Origin: Phycisphaerales bacterium AB-hyl4
Lineage (GTDB): Bacteria > Planctomycetota > Phycisphaerae > Phycisphaerales > Phycisphaeraceae
DNA length: 64,000 bases
NCBI GenBank assembly: GCA_041821185.1
Contig: JBGUBD010000006.1
Coordinates: forward strand, 62,001-126,000
Reading direction: 5' to 3'
Shown here one piece after another: positions 18,338 through 27,297 of this stretch. A model generated the notes under the pieces. The model saw nothing but the letters and a program-made list of their open reading frames with translations. It was not told where the DNA came from and did no database searches. Position numbers and translations under genes: made by a program. Position 1 is the stretch's first letter, and every line of letters begins with the position of its first letter.

Positions 18338-18862
18338 ATGAATGTGATCCTCATCGGCTACCGCGGTTCGGGCAAAACCACCATCGGCAAAAAGCTGGCC
18401 AACCAGCTCTGGAAAGACTTCGTCGACGTCGACCATGAAATCTGCAAGCGATTCGACAACAGCTCCATCGCTGACATCTGGCAAACCCACGGCGAGCCAC
18501 GCTACCGCGAAGTCGAAGTCGAAGTCACCCGCGAACTGATCCACCGCACTAACCAGGTCATCGCCCTCGGCGGCGGCACGCTCATGCAGCCCGGCGCTCG
18601 CGAGGCCGTCGAGCAAGCCGCCGACGCCAAACGCATCTACCTCTACGCCGACCCCACCGTGTTGCACCGCCGCATCGAAGCCGACGCGCAAACCGCCGCC
18701 ACACGTCCCGCCCTCACCGCGCAGGGCGGCGGCCTGGACGAAGTCAAAGCTGTGCTCAACGACCGCGACCCCGTCTACCGGGCCGTCGCCGACGTGGTGT
18801 TCAACGTCACCGACATCACGCCCGACGAAGCCGTCCGCCTGCTGGTCACCAAGCACCTGTAA
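18338..18862 (+). CDS. aroK: Shikimate kinase
   Basis: About 174 residues, the usual size. It phosphorylates shikimate with ATP in the fifth step of aromatic amino acid synthesis. P-loop ILIGYRGSGKTTIGKKLA near the start, substrate-binding FVDVDHEI and the Walker B-like VIALGGGTLM are all present, and the lid contains RPALTAQ. ATG 18338 (MNVILIGY) is preferred to an ATG nine bases upstream, since family members start within a few residues of the first strand. No other aro gene is adjacent. Confidence 0.95.
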   Translation: MNVILIGYRGSGKTTIGKKLANQLWKDFVDVDHEICKRFDNSSIADIWQTHGEPRYREVEVEVTRELIHRTNQVIALGGGTLMQPGAREAVEQAADAKRIYLYADPTVLHRRIEADAQTAATRPALTAQGGGLDEVKAVLNDRDPVYRAVADVVFNVTDITPDEAVRLLVTKHL

Positions 18863-18897
18863 ATTGTCAATGATGAAACCGACTTGCCGACACACGA

Positions 18898-19401
18898 TCA
18901 AGATGCCGTGAGCACCGTCGCGCTTTCAAGTCGCTCGCCCTGATCCGCCGGGATAAACGTCACGCGCAACAACGTCGGCTGCGTCGGCGGCGCGGCATCG
19001 TCCAGCCGCAGTCGAAACAGGTAAGACCGCGTCACCGCATCGTAGTAGCTACGCTGCGCTGCCAGCGTCCGCACATCAATCTGCCACTGGTACAGCCGAC
19101 GACTGACGTTCCGCCCCATCTCATCACTTGCGAACAACTCCAGCCGATACGCTCCAACGCCCTTGACCGAGTCGCCCATCGCATCGTGAAACTCGATCCG
19201 CGCCTGCAGCGTCACCTCGTCCCCACCGCGCTGGACGAAGCGCGTCGTCGGATGCACCCGCAACGACTCCGGCCGCGGCTGCCACACCTCGCCCTCCACC
19301 GCCACCCGCTCGCCGCCCTGCATCCCCTTGAACTCGCAGCCCACCATCCACATCATCACGACAACCGTGCCCACGCTCACCAGCGTTCGCCACCCACACA
19401 T
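18898..19401 (-). CDS. Putative lipoprotein, unknown function
   Basis: About 167 residues from ATG 19401, set by GAGGTG just upstream; the longer frame to 19473 would put extra residues before the signal peptide. The N-terminus is hydrophobic (TLVSVGTVVVMMWMVGC) and has a lipobox-like Cys near residue 21, so it is probably lipid anchored. The mature part is beta-rich, with 'VTLQARIEFHDAMGDSVK' and 'RVTFIPADQG', resembling a bacterial lipid-bound Ig-like domain. I do not recognise a family. It is convergent with aroK, with a 35-base gap. Confidence 0.6.
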   Translation of the reverse strand: MCGWRTLVSVGTVVVMMWMVGCEFKGMQGGERVAVEGEVWQPRPESLRVHPTTRFVQRGGDEVTLQARIEFHDAMGDSVKGVGAYRLELFASDEMGRNVSRRLYQWQIDVRTLAAQRSYYDAVTRSYLFRLRLDDAAPPTQPTLLRVTFIPADQGERLESATVLTAS

Positions 19402-19497
19402 CTCACCTCGCCTGACATCACCAAAAGAAAACAGCATGACGTGAAGCATAGAAACGACCCATCCCCGGTTCAACTGTTTTCCGCTGTCGCCTCCCCC

Positions 19498-20640
19498 TCA
19501 CGCCGCAGGCAACGCCCGCGCTGCCACGCCATCCAGCCTCCCCGCCAACGCCGCGCGCTCCTGTGCCTCCACCGCCTTACTCACCTCATACTTCCCCGCC
19601 TCCGCCTCGATCATGCAGCGTCCCGCGTTCACCTCCTCCAGCCACCGATCCCGCAACTCCCGCGCCGCCGCCACCAGCCGCGGGTCATTCTTCACCGCCG
19701 CTTTCTTCACACGCTTCGGCTTCACCGCTTCCGCATCGCCCGCCGCCTCCGCCGCCGCTTCCGGCGTCCCGCCAAACCACAGCCCACCGGCATTCGCCGC
19801 CTCAGGCCGCGCCGCCCGCACCGGCGCCTTCGCCTGCCGCTTCCGACGCGGCCGCGCCGCCGGCGTCACCTCACCCTCACTTCCACCTTCAATCAACCCC
19901 GCTCCACCCCCGGCCCCTTCCTCGCCCTCCACCCCCGGCACCCCCGGAAGCACCATCGGCTTCGCATCCCGCCAGTGCGTCCCCGGCGGAATCGGCAGCA
20001 CGATCCGATCCTCCCGAATCGCACCACTGCCCGTCTGACTCGGAAACCACCACGGCGTCTCCGCATCACCCCGCCGAATCCGCTTCTGCCAGAAAATATG
20101 AATCCGCGACCGCTTCGCACTCCCCGTCCGAAACGCCAACGGCACAAACCCCATCGCCTCCCAGAAGTAATTCGCCTCAATATCCTGCGCACACCAGCAA
20201 CAGAACAGCTTGCACCCCCACGCCGACCGCTCAAACATCGCCTTCAACAACGTCGCCCCCACCAGCCCCCGCTGCACTCCCGGCTGCACGTTCATCTGAT
20301 AAATCACCCCCACATCATCCCGCTTGAAATACCGATCCACCCCAATGCAATACCCGATCGGCTGCGCCGGTCCCGGGTTCCGCGTTTCGCGTTTCGAGTT
20401 GTCCAACCCGGAACGCGAAACTTGAAACGCCAAACTCTGCTCTGCAATCAGCACATTCCCCTTCTCCACATGCCCTTCAAACTGCTTCGTCGGCATCCAA
20501 CCCACCTGCTTGTTGTGCAGCTTCTGCAGCTGATCCATGAACGGCACATCCGCCACCGTCGCCGCCCGCACACGCACACCCGCCACGCGCGGCCCCGCAA
20601 ATGCAATCAACGCCCGCTCGTATCGCACAATGTCTGACAT
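19498..20640 (-). CDS. GNAT-fold acetyltransferase-like protein with C-terminal tail
   Basis: A 380-residue protein. The N-terminal 180 residues look like a GNAT domain: RAATVADVPFMDQLQKLHNK, then VGVIYQMNVQPGVQRGLVGATLLKAM where the acetyl-CoA-binding loop is expected. However, the loop reads VQRGLVGA instead of the usual Q/RxxGxG/A. The remainder is Ala/Glu/Arg-rich with short basic stretches and no recognised fold. A segment near residues 73-88 is encoded by a palindromic repeat (20384-20421) and looks inserted in frame. The substrate is unknown. Confidence 0.6.
   Translation of the reverse strand: MSDIVRYERALIAFAGPRVAGVRVRAATVADVPFMDQLQKLHNKQVGWMPTKQFEGHVEKGNVLIAEQSLAFQVSRSGLDNSKRETRNPGPAQPIGYCIGVDRYFKRDDVGVIYQMNVQPGVQRGLVGATLLKAMFERSAWGCKLFCCWCAQDIEANYFWEAMGFVPLAFRTGSAKRSRIHIFWQKRIRRGDAETPWWFPSQTGSGAIREDRIVLPIPPGTHWRDAKPMVLPGVPGVEGEEGAGGGAGLIEGGSEGEVTPAARPRRKRQAKAPVRAARPEAANAGGLWFGGTPEAAAEAAGDAEAVKPKRVKKAAVKNDPRLVAAARELRDRWLEEVNAGRCMIEAEAGKYEVSKAVEAQERAALAGRLDGVAARALPAA
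20384..20421. repeat. 18-bp imperfect palindrome inside GNAT-like gene
   Basis: GTTTCGCGTTTCGAGTTG pairs with CAACCCGGAACGCGAAAC across a 2-base loop, with 17 of 18 positions pairing (one wobble). More copies of the CGCGTTTCG word flank it. It is in frame with the gene and adds residues of low-complexity, polar character (SRSGLDNSKRETRNPG). Confidence 0.7.
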
Positions 20641-20656
20641 GATGATGCTCCGGAAT

Positions 20657-21090
20657 AGGTCAGGGGTCAGGGGTCAGGGGTCAGGAGTCAGGGATCAGGA
20701 GTCAGGCGTAATCGCACCGTGGACGTGGTTCGATTCAACCACGAAGGTCACGAAGAGCACGAAGAGCACGAAGAGAACAAAGTTGAGAACGGGTTTGTTC
20801 TGTCTGCTTCGTGCCTTCGTGCTTTTCATCGTTCATTCAAAGGGAACTTACACCTGATTCACCGCGAAGCCGTGAAGGGTGCAAAGGGGCATCTGAAAGT
20901 CGCGGCATTTCAGCAAGACCGATCCACTCACAAAGACCACAACGTTCACAAAGACCACAAAATCAAAAACCCATTCTCCCCGTCTTCTTCGTGTTCTTCG
21001 TGCCCTTCGTGGTTTCCCGGCTGCCAGCAAAACCAAACTTAATCCTGCTTAGCCCTTCGCCCCTTCGCGGCCGTCGCGGTGAAAACAAAC
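20657..21090. repeat. Spacer with three short-word repeat tracts
   Basis: No convincing gene in 20641-21270. First, GGGGTCA-type 7-mers reiterate at 20657-20706. Second, CACGAAGAG 9-mers reiterate at 20738-20775, with reverse-complement CTTCGTG words at 20805-20825. Third, words of ACAAAGACCACAA and CACCGCGAAG at 20862-20970 face TTCTTCGTGTTCTTCGTG words at 20980-21010. Two of the three tracts are arranged as inverted pairs. Confidence 0.65.
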
Positions 21091-21270
21091 ACTATTTTGC
21101 GAGAGTTAATCAAATCTGGGCTATTCCATGATTCTAATCAGGTGGAAACGAAATTGTGACACTACCTAGGGCCTGCCGGGCGCTACTGTGTGGCTTGTCC
21201 ACCAGTGATGTTGCACCCGCTCCACTTGGATCAGCAATGCTCCAGGCACGTCGACATCGAACCGCCGTCG

Positions 21271-21450
21271 TTACGGCTGCGTGCTTTGCGTTCGGCTTTT
21301 CACCTGTTCAAGGCGCAGCCGCTCCAGTTCCAGCGACCGGGCAGGGCCGTGGCACCAGCGCCACACCAGCGACTGGAGGATCGGGGACAGATGTTTCGCC
21401 ACCGCCCAGCAGGCAGCACAACAGACGAACGCGAACGAGCTGGTCATCAT
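21271..21450 (-). CDS. Small hypothetical protein, 59 residues
   Basis: The frame begins ATGATG at 21450 and ends TAA at 21271. A ribosome-binding site AAAGGTGAG lies seven bases upstream. Codon third positions are strongly G/C, as in neighbouring genes. The product has a hydrophobic, Cys-rich N-terminal half (SFAFVCCAACWAVAKHL), likely a membrane helix, and a charged C-terminal helix (LELERLRLEQVKSR). It is in a region otherwise full of repeats. No family is recognised. Confidence 0.5.
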   Translation of the reverse strand: MMTSSFAFVCCAACWAVAKHLSPILQSLVWRWCHGPARSLELERLRLEQVKSRTQSTQP

Positions 21451-21646
21451 GCTTACTCACCTTTCCGCCTTCCCACGGCCGGCCGACGCGCGGCTCGCTC
21501 CACACCAGGCACGCATCGCCTGACCACCGTCGCGGCGTCATACACGCCCGCCCCGACGTCACCGTGCGCACCGGCACCCGCAAACAGACGTGGCAGCCGC
21601 TTTGCAATTGAACCGAAGGCGTAGGGCGGTCGCCTGGACAGGCAAT

Positions 21647-21770
21647 GCATTCACCGCGAAGAAGCGAAGAACGCGAAGGCAGAAAAAGGGGTTGCGCAGA
21701 CACCACTCCCTTGGCCGCTTCATCAGCTTTCTTCGCTGCTTCGCGGCCTTCGCCTCTTCGCGGTAAAACC
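21647..21770. repeat. Inverted CACCGCGAAG / CTTCGCGG repeat pair
   Basis: In the 468-base spacer 21451-21918, TTCACCGCGAAGAAGCGAAG at 21649 faces its complement-like CTTCGCTGCTTCGCGGCCTTCGCCTCTTCGCGGTAAAA at about 21731-21768. The arms are about 60 bases apart. No gene is seen in the spacer. Confidence 0.6.
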
Positions 21771-21918
21771 GAATCCCCATGCGCACATCGCACCACCGGG
21801 CTGCATCGCCCATGCGCACGGCAGCCCATGAAACAACCGAAGCCCACCGATGGCGTCCGCAGGCCCGGGCGGGGAGGGGCAGGTCAGGGGGGGCAACCTG
21901 AACTCGACAAGCGGCTCG

Positions 21919-23559
21919 TCAGTCCGCCGTGTCGATGCCGAGGTCTTTGACTTTCTTGTTCAGCGTGTTGCGATTGATGCCAAGAAAGTCAGCGGTGCGG
22001 AGTTTCACGCCGTCATTGAACGCAAGCGCTTCGCGAATGAGGTGGCGCTCGACTTCGTGCGTGAGCAGGTTATAGACTTCGCCTTCGTGCACCTGGTATT
22101 GCTCGATGGCTTGCTCAGCCAACTTGGCGCACAAGGCTTCGATCGACTCGTCGCCGCCGTCGCCTCGCGTCTGCTGGGCGTACATGCGGATCTGCAAGGG
22201 CAGGAGGTCTTCCGTGAACTCTTCCCCATTGCTCAACACCACCGCCCGCTCGACGGCGTTTTCCAGCTCGCGCACATTGCCCGGCCATGGATAGCGCAGC
22301 AACGTGTTCAACACATCGCGATTCAGCTTGCGCAGATCGCGATTGTTCTCGCGGTTGTAGCGATCGAGAAAATGGTCGATGAGTTTCGGGATGTCTTCCC
22401 GCCGGGAGCGCAGCGCGGGCAGGTTGAGCGTGACCACATTGAGTCGGTAGTAGAGATCTTCGCGGAAGTTGCCCTTGCGGACTTCCTCTTCGAGGTCGAG
22501 GTTGGTCGCGGCGATGACGCGGACGTCGACCTTGACGGTGTGGTGATCGCCCACGCGTTCGAACTCGCGTTCCTGCAACACGCGCAGCAGCTTGACTTGC
22601 AACTGTGCGTCGAGCGTGCCGACTTCATCGAGGAAAATCGTGCCGCCGCTGGCTGCCTCGAATCGGCCGATCTTGTCTTTGATTGCGCCGGTGAAGGCGC
22701 CTTTAACGTGGCCGAACAGTTCGGATTCAAGCAGCTGGGGCGAGAGCGCGCCGCAGTTGATGCGGATCAGCGGCTTGTCGCGTCGCGGGCTGTTGAAGTG
22801 GATGGCCTTGGCGAACAGCTCCTTGCCGCAGCCGGTCTCGCCGAGCAGCAGCACGGTGGCCCGGCTGGTGGCGACCTGGCTGACGGTGGCGAGCACGTCG
22901 AGCATCACCGGGCTGGAGCCGATGATGTTGTCGAAGCGATACTTGCTGCGAAGGTTGTCTTTGAGCTGGCGGTTCTCCGCGAGCCATTCGTCCTTTTCCA
23001 CCTGGATGAGGTTGTGGATGCGGATGGCCTGGGCGAAGCAGCCGGCGATGATCTTAAGTAGCCGTGCGTCGGCCTGAAGGCGGGCGTCGGAGACGAACGG
23101 CTTGTCGACGCTGATCGTGCCCACGATCTCTTCGCTGTCACGGATGGGCACGCAGATGAAGCTCGTCGCCACGGCCCCGGCTTCGCCTTGCTCGGCGTCG
23201 GCCTTTTCGTTCCCACCAGTTCCCTTGAGCTGACGGGCGCCGGTGCGGTTGAGAAATTCCGGGTGTCGTGCAATGTCCGCCACAACGGCCGGCTGACCGC
23301 TGGCGAGCACCTGCCCCGTCACGCCCTCGCCCACGGCGTACCGCCCGCGCTCCTGCTCGGCCCGCGTCAGGCCGATCGACGCGATCGTCTGCAGCTGGTC
23401 CGAGGTGCGATCCAGCAACACCAGGGCGGCGCGCTGAATATCCATCCGCTCGGTCAGCACGGCCGTGGCCCGCTGAAAGACCTGGCTTAGCTCCAGGCCG
23501 TCGCCGAGAATCTGGCTTATCTCTTCGAGAATGTCTAATTCTTGTTCAGGTCGGTCCAT
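21919..23559 (-). CDS. Sigma-54-dependent activator with GAF domain (NifA-like)
   Basis: A 546-residue enhancer-binding activator. The N-terminal GAF domain (about 20-175) senses an unknown signal. The AAA+ domain (about 205-435) has Walker [18 protein letters not shown], the sigma-54-contacting loop GAFTGA intact, Walker [11 protein letters not shown] and the R-finger region ENAVERAV. A Fis-type HTH at the C-terminus reads [16 protein letters not shown]. NifA has the same domain order, but no nif gene is in the window, so the name is not assigned. Target promoters of the -24/-12 type were not identified. Confidence 0.9.
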   Translation of the reverse strand: MDRPEQELDILEEISQILGDGLELSQVFQRATAVLTERMDIQRAALVLLDRTSDQLQTIASIGLTRAEQERGRYAVGEGVTGQVLASGQPAVVADIARHPEFLNRTGARQLKGTGGNEKADAEQGEAGAVATSFICVPIRDSEEIVGTISVDKPFVSDARLQADARLLKIIAGCFAQAIRIHNLIQVEKDEWLAENRQLKDNLRSKYRFDNIIGSSPVMLDVLATVSQVATSRATVLLLGETGCGKELFAKAIHFNSPRRDKPLIRINCGALSPQLLESELFGHVKGAFTGAIKDKIGRFEAASGGTIFLDEVGTLDAQLQVKLLRVLQEREFERVGDHHTVKVDVRVIAATNLDLEEEVRKGNFREDLYYRLNVVTLNLPALRSRREDIPKLIDHFLDRYNRENNRDLRKLNRDVLNTLLRYPWPGNVRELENAVERAVVLSNGEEFTEDLLPLQIRMYAQQTRGDGGDESIEALCAKLAEQAIEQYQVHEGEVYNLLTHEVERHLIREALAFNDGVKLRTADFLGINRNTLNKKVKDLGIDTAD

Positions 23560-23798
23560 TGGCTGCTATTTTTATCACCACACTGTCGGTCTGGCAAGCG
23601 TCCGTGAGGGTATGGCTGAAGCGTGTTCGTTGCCGCTCAGCAATTGGCTTGTGGTGCGGGGAAGCAGCCGGAGTGCATAAAGGGCTGAAGCCGGATGCTC
23701 ACGGCCGGTTCATCCGGCTTCTCACCCCCCAATCGTCAGGGTAAGGTGTGAATCAGATGGATCGAACGCTTCGTTTTTATCACCAGGGAGAATCTCAA

Positions 23799-24296
23799 AT
23801 GTCGACCGTTATCACAGGATTGTTCAAAACGCCCGGCGATGCGGCACGTGCCGTGCACGCAGTAGAGGCCCGGGGCATCCCCGCTGACCGGATCAGCGTC
23901 ATTGCCAATGACAAGCTGGACAAGGACGCTTTTGGCGTGGACACCCACTCGAAACTTCCCGAAGGCGTCGCGATCGGGGCGGGCGCCGGGGGTGCCGTCG
24001 GGGCGCTGGTAGCTGGCTTTACTGCCGTGGGCACGATCGTCACGGGCGGCGCGGGCCTGCTCATCGCGGGGCCGCTTGCCGCGGCGCTTGCAGGGGCGGG
24101 AGCTGGAGCGGCCGGGGGCGGTATCCTCGGCGGCCTGGTCGGCGTGGCGATTCCCGAGCATGAGGTGAAGCATTACGAAGATGCCCTCGAACGGGGATCG
24201 GTGCTTGTGGGCGTTGAATACGAGACCTCCGATCAGAAGAAGGTCGTCCAGGACACCTTCGACGAATGCGACGCGGAGAAGGTTTCCAGCGCCTGA
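23799..24296 (+). CDS. Gly-rich hydrophobic stress-type protein (YflT-like)
   Basis: About 165 residues from ATG 23799, set by AGGGAG ten bases upstream. The N-terminal 50 residues read like the 'general stress protein 17M' fold (VITGLFKTPGDAARAVHAVEARGIPADRISVI). The middle is a glycine/alanine-rich membrane-like hairpin of about 70 residues. The C-terminal segment repeats the ferredoxin-like pattern (HYEDALERGSVLVGVEY). Family members are induced by stress in Bacillus but have no known activity. It is a single gene on plus. Confidence 0.65.
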   Translation: MSTVITGLFKTPGDAARAVHAVEARGIPADRISVIANDKLDKDAFGVDTHSKLPEGVAIGAGAGGAVGALVAGFTAVGTIVTGGAGLLIAGPLAAALAGAGAGAAGGGILGGLVGVAIPEHEVKHYEDALERGSVLVGVEYETSDQKKVVQDTFDECDAEKVSSA

Positions 24297-24338
24297 CGAT
24301 CCTTCCGCGAACAGTGGCTGCTGCGTGCAAACCAGGTT

Positions 24339-25904
24339 TCACCACTCGCGCAGCAGCTCGGTCAGCAAGCGGACGCCGAAGCCCGTCGGTCCCTTGCCAT
24401 ACAACCCGCTTTTGTCGGCGTCGCCTTTGACCGAGGCGACGCCGGCAATGTCGATGTGGGCCCATGGCAGGGTGGGCATCTCTGTCGCCGCCTTGTCCCC
24501 CACGAAGTAGCTGAGGAACGCCGCTCCCTGGATCGGGTGGGCCTCCCGGTCGGCGGAGTTGGTGAGGTCGGCGTGCGTGCTCTTCATCTGATCACGGTGC
24601 TCATTCCACAGCGGCATCCGCCACAGCCGTTCGCCCGCGGCGGTGCTGGCGGTTTCGAGCCGACGGTTCAGATCGTCGTCATTGCACCACAGCCCGGCGC
24701 AGTACGAGCCCAGCGCCACCACCACGCCGCCGGTCAGCGTCGCCAGGTCGAGCACGGCCCGTGGCTGGTAGTGCTCCGTGCCATACGCCAGGGCGTCGGC
24801 GAGGATCAGCCGACCCTCCGCGTCCGTGTTGGTCACTTCCACCGTGACGCCGTTGTAGAGCTTGATGATGTCGTCGACGCGGTAGGCCTGCTCGTCGATC
24901 ATGTTTTCGACCGCGGGAATCAGGCCCACGACGGGCAGGTCCAACTTCAGGCGGGCGACGGCTTCCATGACGCCGATGACGGTCATGCCGCCGCACTTGT
25001 CGTACTTCATGCCCTGCATCGAGCCGCCGACTTTCAGCGAGTAGCCGCCCGTGTCGAACGTGACCGCCTTGCCCACCAGCATGACCGGGTGAGAGGGCAT
25101 CCGCTGGCTCGTCTTCTTCTTGTTCTTGCTGCGACTGGTTGAACGCGATCGGCCGGGCCATTCCAGGGCGATCAGCGCCGGCGGCGTCGAGCCCGCCCGC
25201 CCCACGGCCGAGATGCCGCCCATGCCCAGCTTTTCCGCCTTTTTCGCATCAATCACCGTACACCGCAGCCCAACCTCGCGGGCAAGCTTGCGGCAGCGGT
25301 CGACCACATAGGCCGGATTGGCGACGTTCGGCGGTGTGGCGGCCAACTCACGCGCGGTGCGCTGGCCCTGCCCGACAGCGAGGGCGCGATCAAAGCCCTC
25401 GGCCAGCTCGTCGTCGAGCATGACATTCAGCTCGGCCGCCTTCGCGCTCGAGCTATCGTCTGAGTGGGCGGCGCCCTTGAAGGCGTTGAAGTCGAACCGG
25501 GCAATCGCGAAGCCGTCGCCGATGGCAGCGCCAGCCGCGTCGGGTTCGATGTCGTCAGCCAGTGCGGCGGCGGACACTTCCAGCCGTTGCACGCCCGCAG
25601 CGTCAGCCGCTCGCAGCAGTCGCGTTGCGGCGAGTCGCAGCGCGTTGGCGTCGAACGCCTCGGCCTTGCCCAAGCCGCAGATCAGCAGCCGGTCGGCACC
25701 GGCGGCGGGGTAGAGTGTCGACACGCGGCCGCGTGCGGTGCTCACCTCCCGCCGTTTGAGCGCGTCGGCAATCGCTCCGTCGAGCCGACGGTCCAGCTCC
25801 CGGCAGGCCGCCGACACCACGTCGGCACGTTCATATAGAAAGACCGCCACGGCGTCCGGTTTGCTTCGTCCGGCTCGGCGGGCACGTCGGATATCGCGAT
25901 ACAT
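24339..25904 (-). CDS. pepA: Leucyl aminopeptidase family M17
   Basis: About 521 residues; it releases N-terminal residues from peptides and uses two metal ions. ATG 25904 follows AGGAG and starts close to the usual N-terminus, while the frame remains open to 26105. Metal and catalytic motifs are VGKAVTFDTGGYSLK, MKYDKCGGMTVIGVMEA and the hallmark NTDAEGRLILADAL. A charged insert at about 330-350 (SRSTSRSKNKKKTSQR) lies between catalytic halves and is not in typical members. Convergent with the YflT-like gene, 42 bases apart. Confidence 0.9.
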   Translation of the reverse strand: MYRDIRRARRAGRSKPDAVAVFLYERADVVSAACRELDRRLDGAIADALKRREVSTARGRVSTLYPAAGADRLLICGLGKAEAFDANALRLAATRLLRAADAAGVQRLEVSAAALADDIEPDAAGAAIGDGFAIARFDFNAFKGAAHSDDSSSAKAAELNVMLDDELAEGFDRALAVGQGQRTARELAATPPNVANPAYVVDRCRKLAREVGLRCTVIDAKKAEKLGMGGISAVGRAGSTPPALIALEWPGRSRSTSRSKNKKKTSQRMPSHPVMLVGKAVTFDTGGYSLKVGGSMQGMKYDKCGGMTVIGVMEAVARLKLDLPVVGLIPAVENMIDEQAYRVDDIIKLYNGVTVEVTNTDAEGRLILADALAYGTEHYQPRAVLDLATLTGGVVVALGSYCAGLWCNDDDLNRRLETASTAAGERLWRMPLWNEHRDQMKSTHADLTNSADREAHPIQGAAFLSYFVGDKAATEMPTLPWAHIDIAGVASVKGDADKSGLYGKGPTGFGVRLLTELLREW

Positions 25905-26188
25905 CCTCACTACTCCTGAGAAGTCATCGATTTCCCGACAGTGTAGGAAGGAACGCACGATGAACCCACCCCCATCCCGCGAGACGCAGAGTCCCGGCGA
26001 TTGTCGCTGGCTCGCAAGCAGCATGACAAGCGGTCGCAAAGTGTTGGAATGGCAATGTTTGGGGTGATTTGCCTGCGAACGTTGTTTGACACTCCCGTAA
26101 CGCACTGCTAATTTGCGTCATTGTGCTGGCGGTCTCGCTGAGCATATGTACCTGTCATGGGCGAAGTTCCTGTTCGGAGACGTTTCTT

Positions 26189-27229
26189 ATGAAATGCAGC
26201 CGAGGCGTACCCGTTGTGCTGGCGATGGCTATCGCCGTGGTGCTCGGGTCGGCTGGTTGGCTCATCCCTCGCGCCCATGCCCAGACCGTTGATCGGCTAC
26301 GGCCCGAGGTGACCACCGCTGAAAACCTGAGTAATGACCAGCGTCGCCAGATTGACCAATATGTCAGCGGGTGGGCTGAGCAGTTAATGGATGGCGACCT
26401 TCGTCGAGTGAACGAGGCGCGTCGGCAACTGCTTGAATCGCTTCGTGCGGGCACGCCCTCGGACGCTTTCGTGCAATATTACAGTGCTCAGGTGGCCCAG
26501 CGCGTGCCGAACGCCCTGGAACACGAGCAGTCTGCGACCCGGGTCAACGCGATGATCGTCGTGGCCCGGCTGCGCAGCGATGACGCGATGCCGCTGGTCG
26601 AGCAGGCGATGATGGACGACAACGCTGCTGTCCGTTACTGGGCAGTCAAGGCTATCCAGTCCATCACCTTTGCAGATGACCAGAAAACCCAATTGATCGA
26701 ACGGCTGGTTGAACACATCGACCAGGAACCGGTGGTGGCTGTCGTCGAGCAGGCGATGCTGGCGCTGGTCGGGCTGGACCTGAGCGATGCACGTATGCGT
26801 GGGTTGTCGTTGTTGAACCAGCGGCTGGACGAACATCTGGAGGAGGCGGGCCGTTCGCTTCAGGCCGAGCACTCCGCCATGCGCAGCGTGTACCAGCACC
26901 TTGCCGGGACAGGGTCACCCAACGAGCAGGAGCTTCGCCAACTGGCACGCACTGCGGTGCGCTATCAGGATCTCGCGGCGCAGCGGCTGAGAGATGGCGA
27001 TGTTGATAATACGGTACGAGACAGCTACGAGCGCATCCTTCAGTTGTGCAACGCAGCGCTGCGATTCACCGCCGACAGCCTCAACGCCAGCGGCGTGCCT
27101 TCGTCGATCGATCCATTGATCGGCCGCGGCGACTGGGCGGGCATTCAGCGCAACGCCGACCAGTGGCGTTCGCTGCTTCAGAACGCCCCGTTCAACCTCT
27201 CTGAAGATGACATCGCGCTCACCAGCTAA
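26189..27229 (+). CDS. Secreted HEAT-repeat-like protein
   Basis: About 346 residues from ATG 26189, eleven bases after GGAG. A signal peptide (VPVVLAMAIAVVLGSAGWLIPRAHA) ends at an AHA-Q site. The mature protein is entirely helical by composition. It has repeated units with Ala-x-x-Ala-x-x-Leu and paired Asp (VRYWAVKAIQSI), typical of HEAT/armadillo repeats that bind proteins. No catalytic motif. Probably a periplasmic scaffold. Downstream is the ABC-F gene on the other strand. Confidence 0.6.
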   Translation: MKCSRGVPVVLAMAIAVVLGSAGWLIPRAHAQTVDRLRPEVTTAENLSNDQRRQIDQYVSGWAEQLMDGDLRRVNEARRQLLESLRAGTPSDAFVQYYSAQVAQRVPNALEHEQSATRVNAMIVVARLRSDDAMPLVEQAMMDDNAAVRYWAVKAIQSITFADDQKTQLIERLVEHIDQEPVVAVVEQAMLALVGLDLSDARMRGLSLLNQRLDEHLEEAGRSLQAEHSAMRSVYQHLAGTGSPNEQELRQLARTAVRYQDLAAQRLRDGDVDNTVRDSYERILQLCNAALRFTADSLNASGVPSSIDPLIGRGDWAGIQRNADQWRSLLQNAPFNLSEDDIALTS

Positions 27230-27297
27230 TTGACCGCCAATGCCGCGGCTACAACGTTAGCGTGTGAGCTGAGCAGGGGGGGGAGTCGTACGAAGCC

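Noticed and set aside
23660..23722. Possible group II intron domain V relic (AAGCCGGATG ... CCGGTTC hairpin)
   Set aside because: The stem AAGCCGGATG/CATCCGGCTT is good, but the GNRA loop and two-base bulge of domain V are missing and there is no reverse transcriptase nearby.
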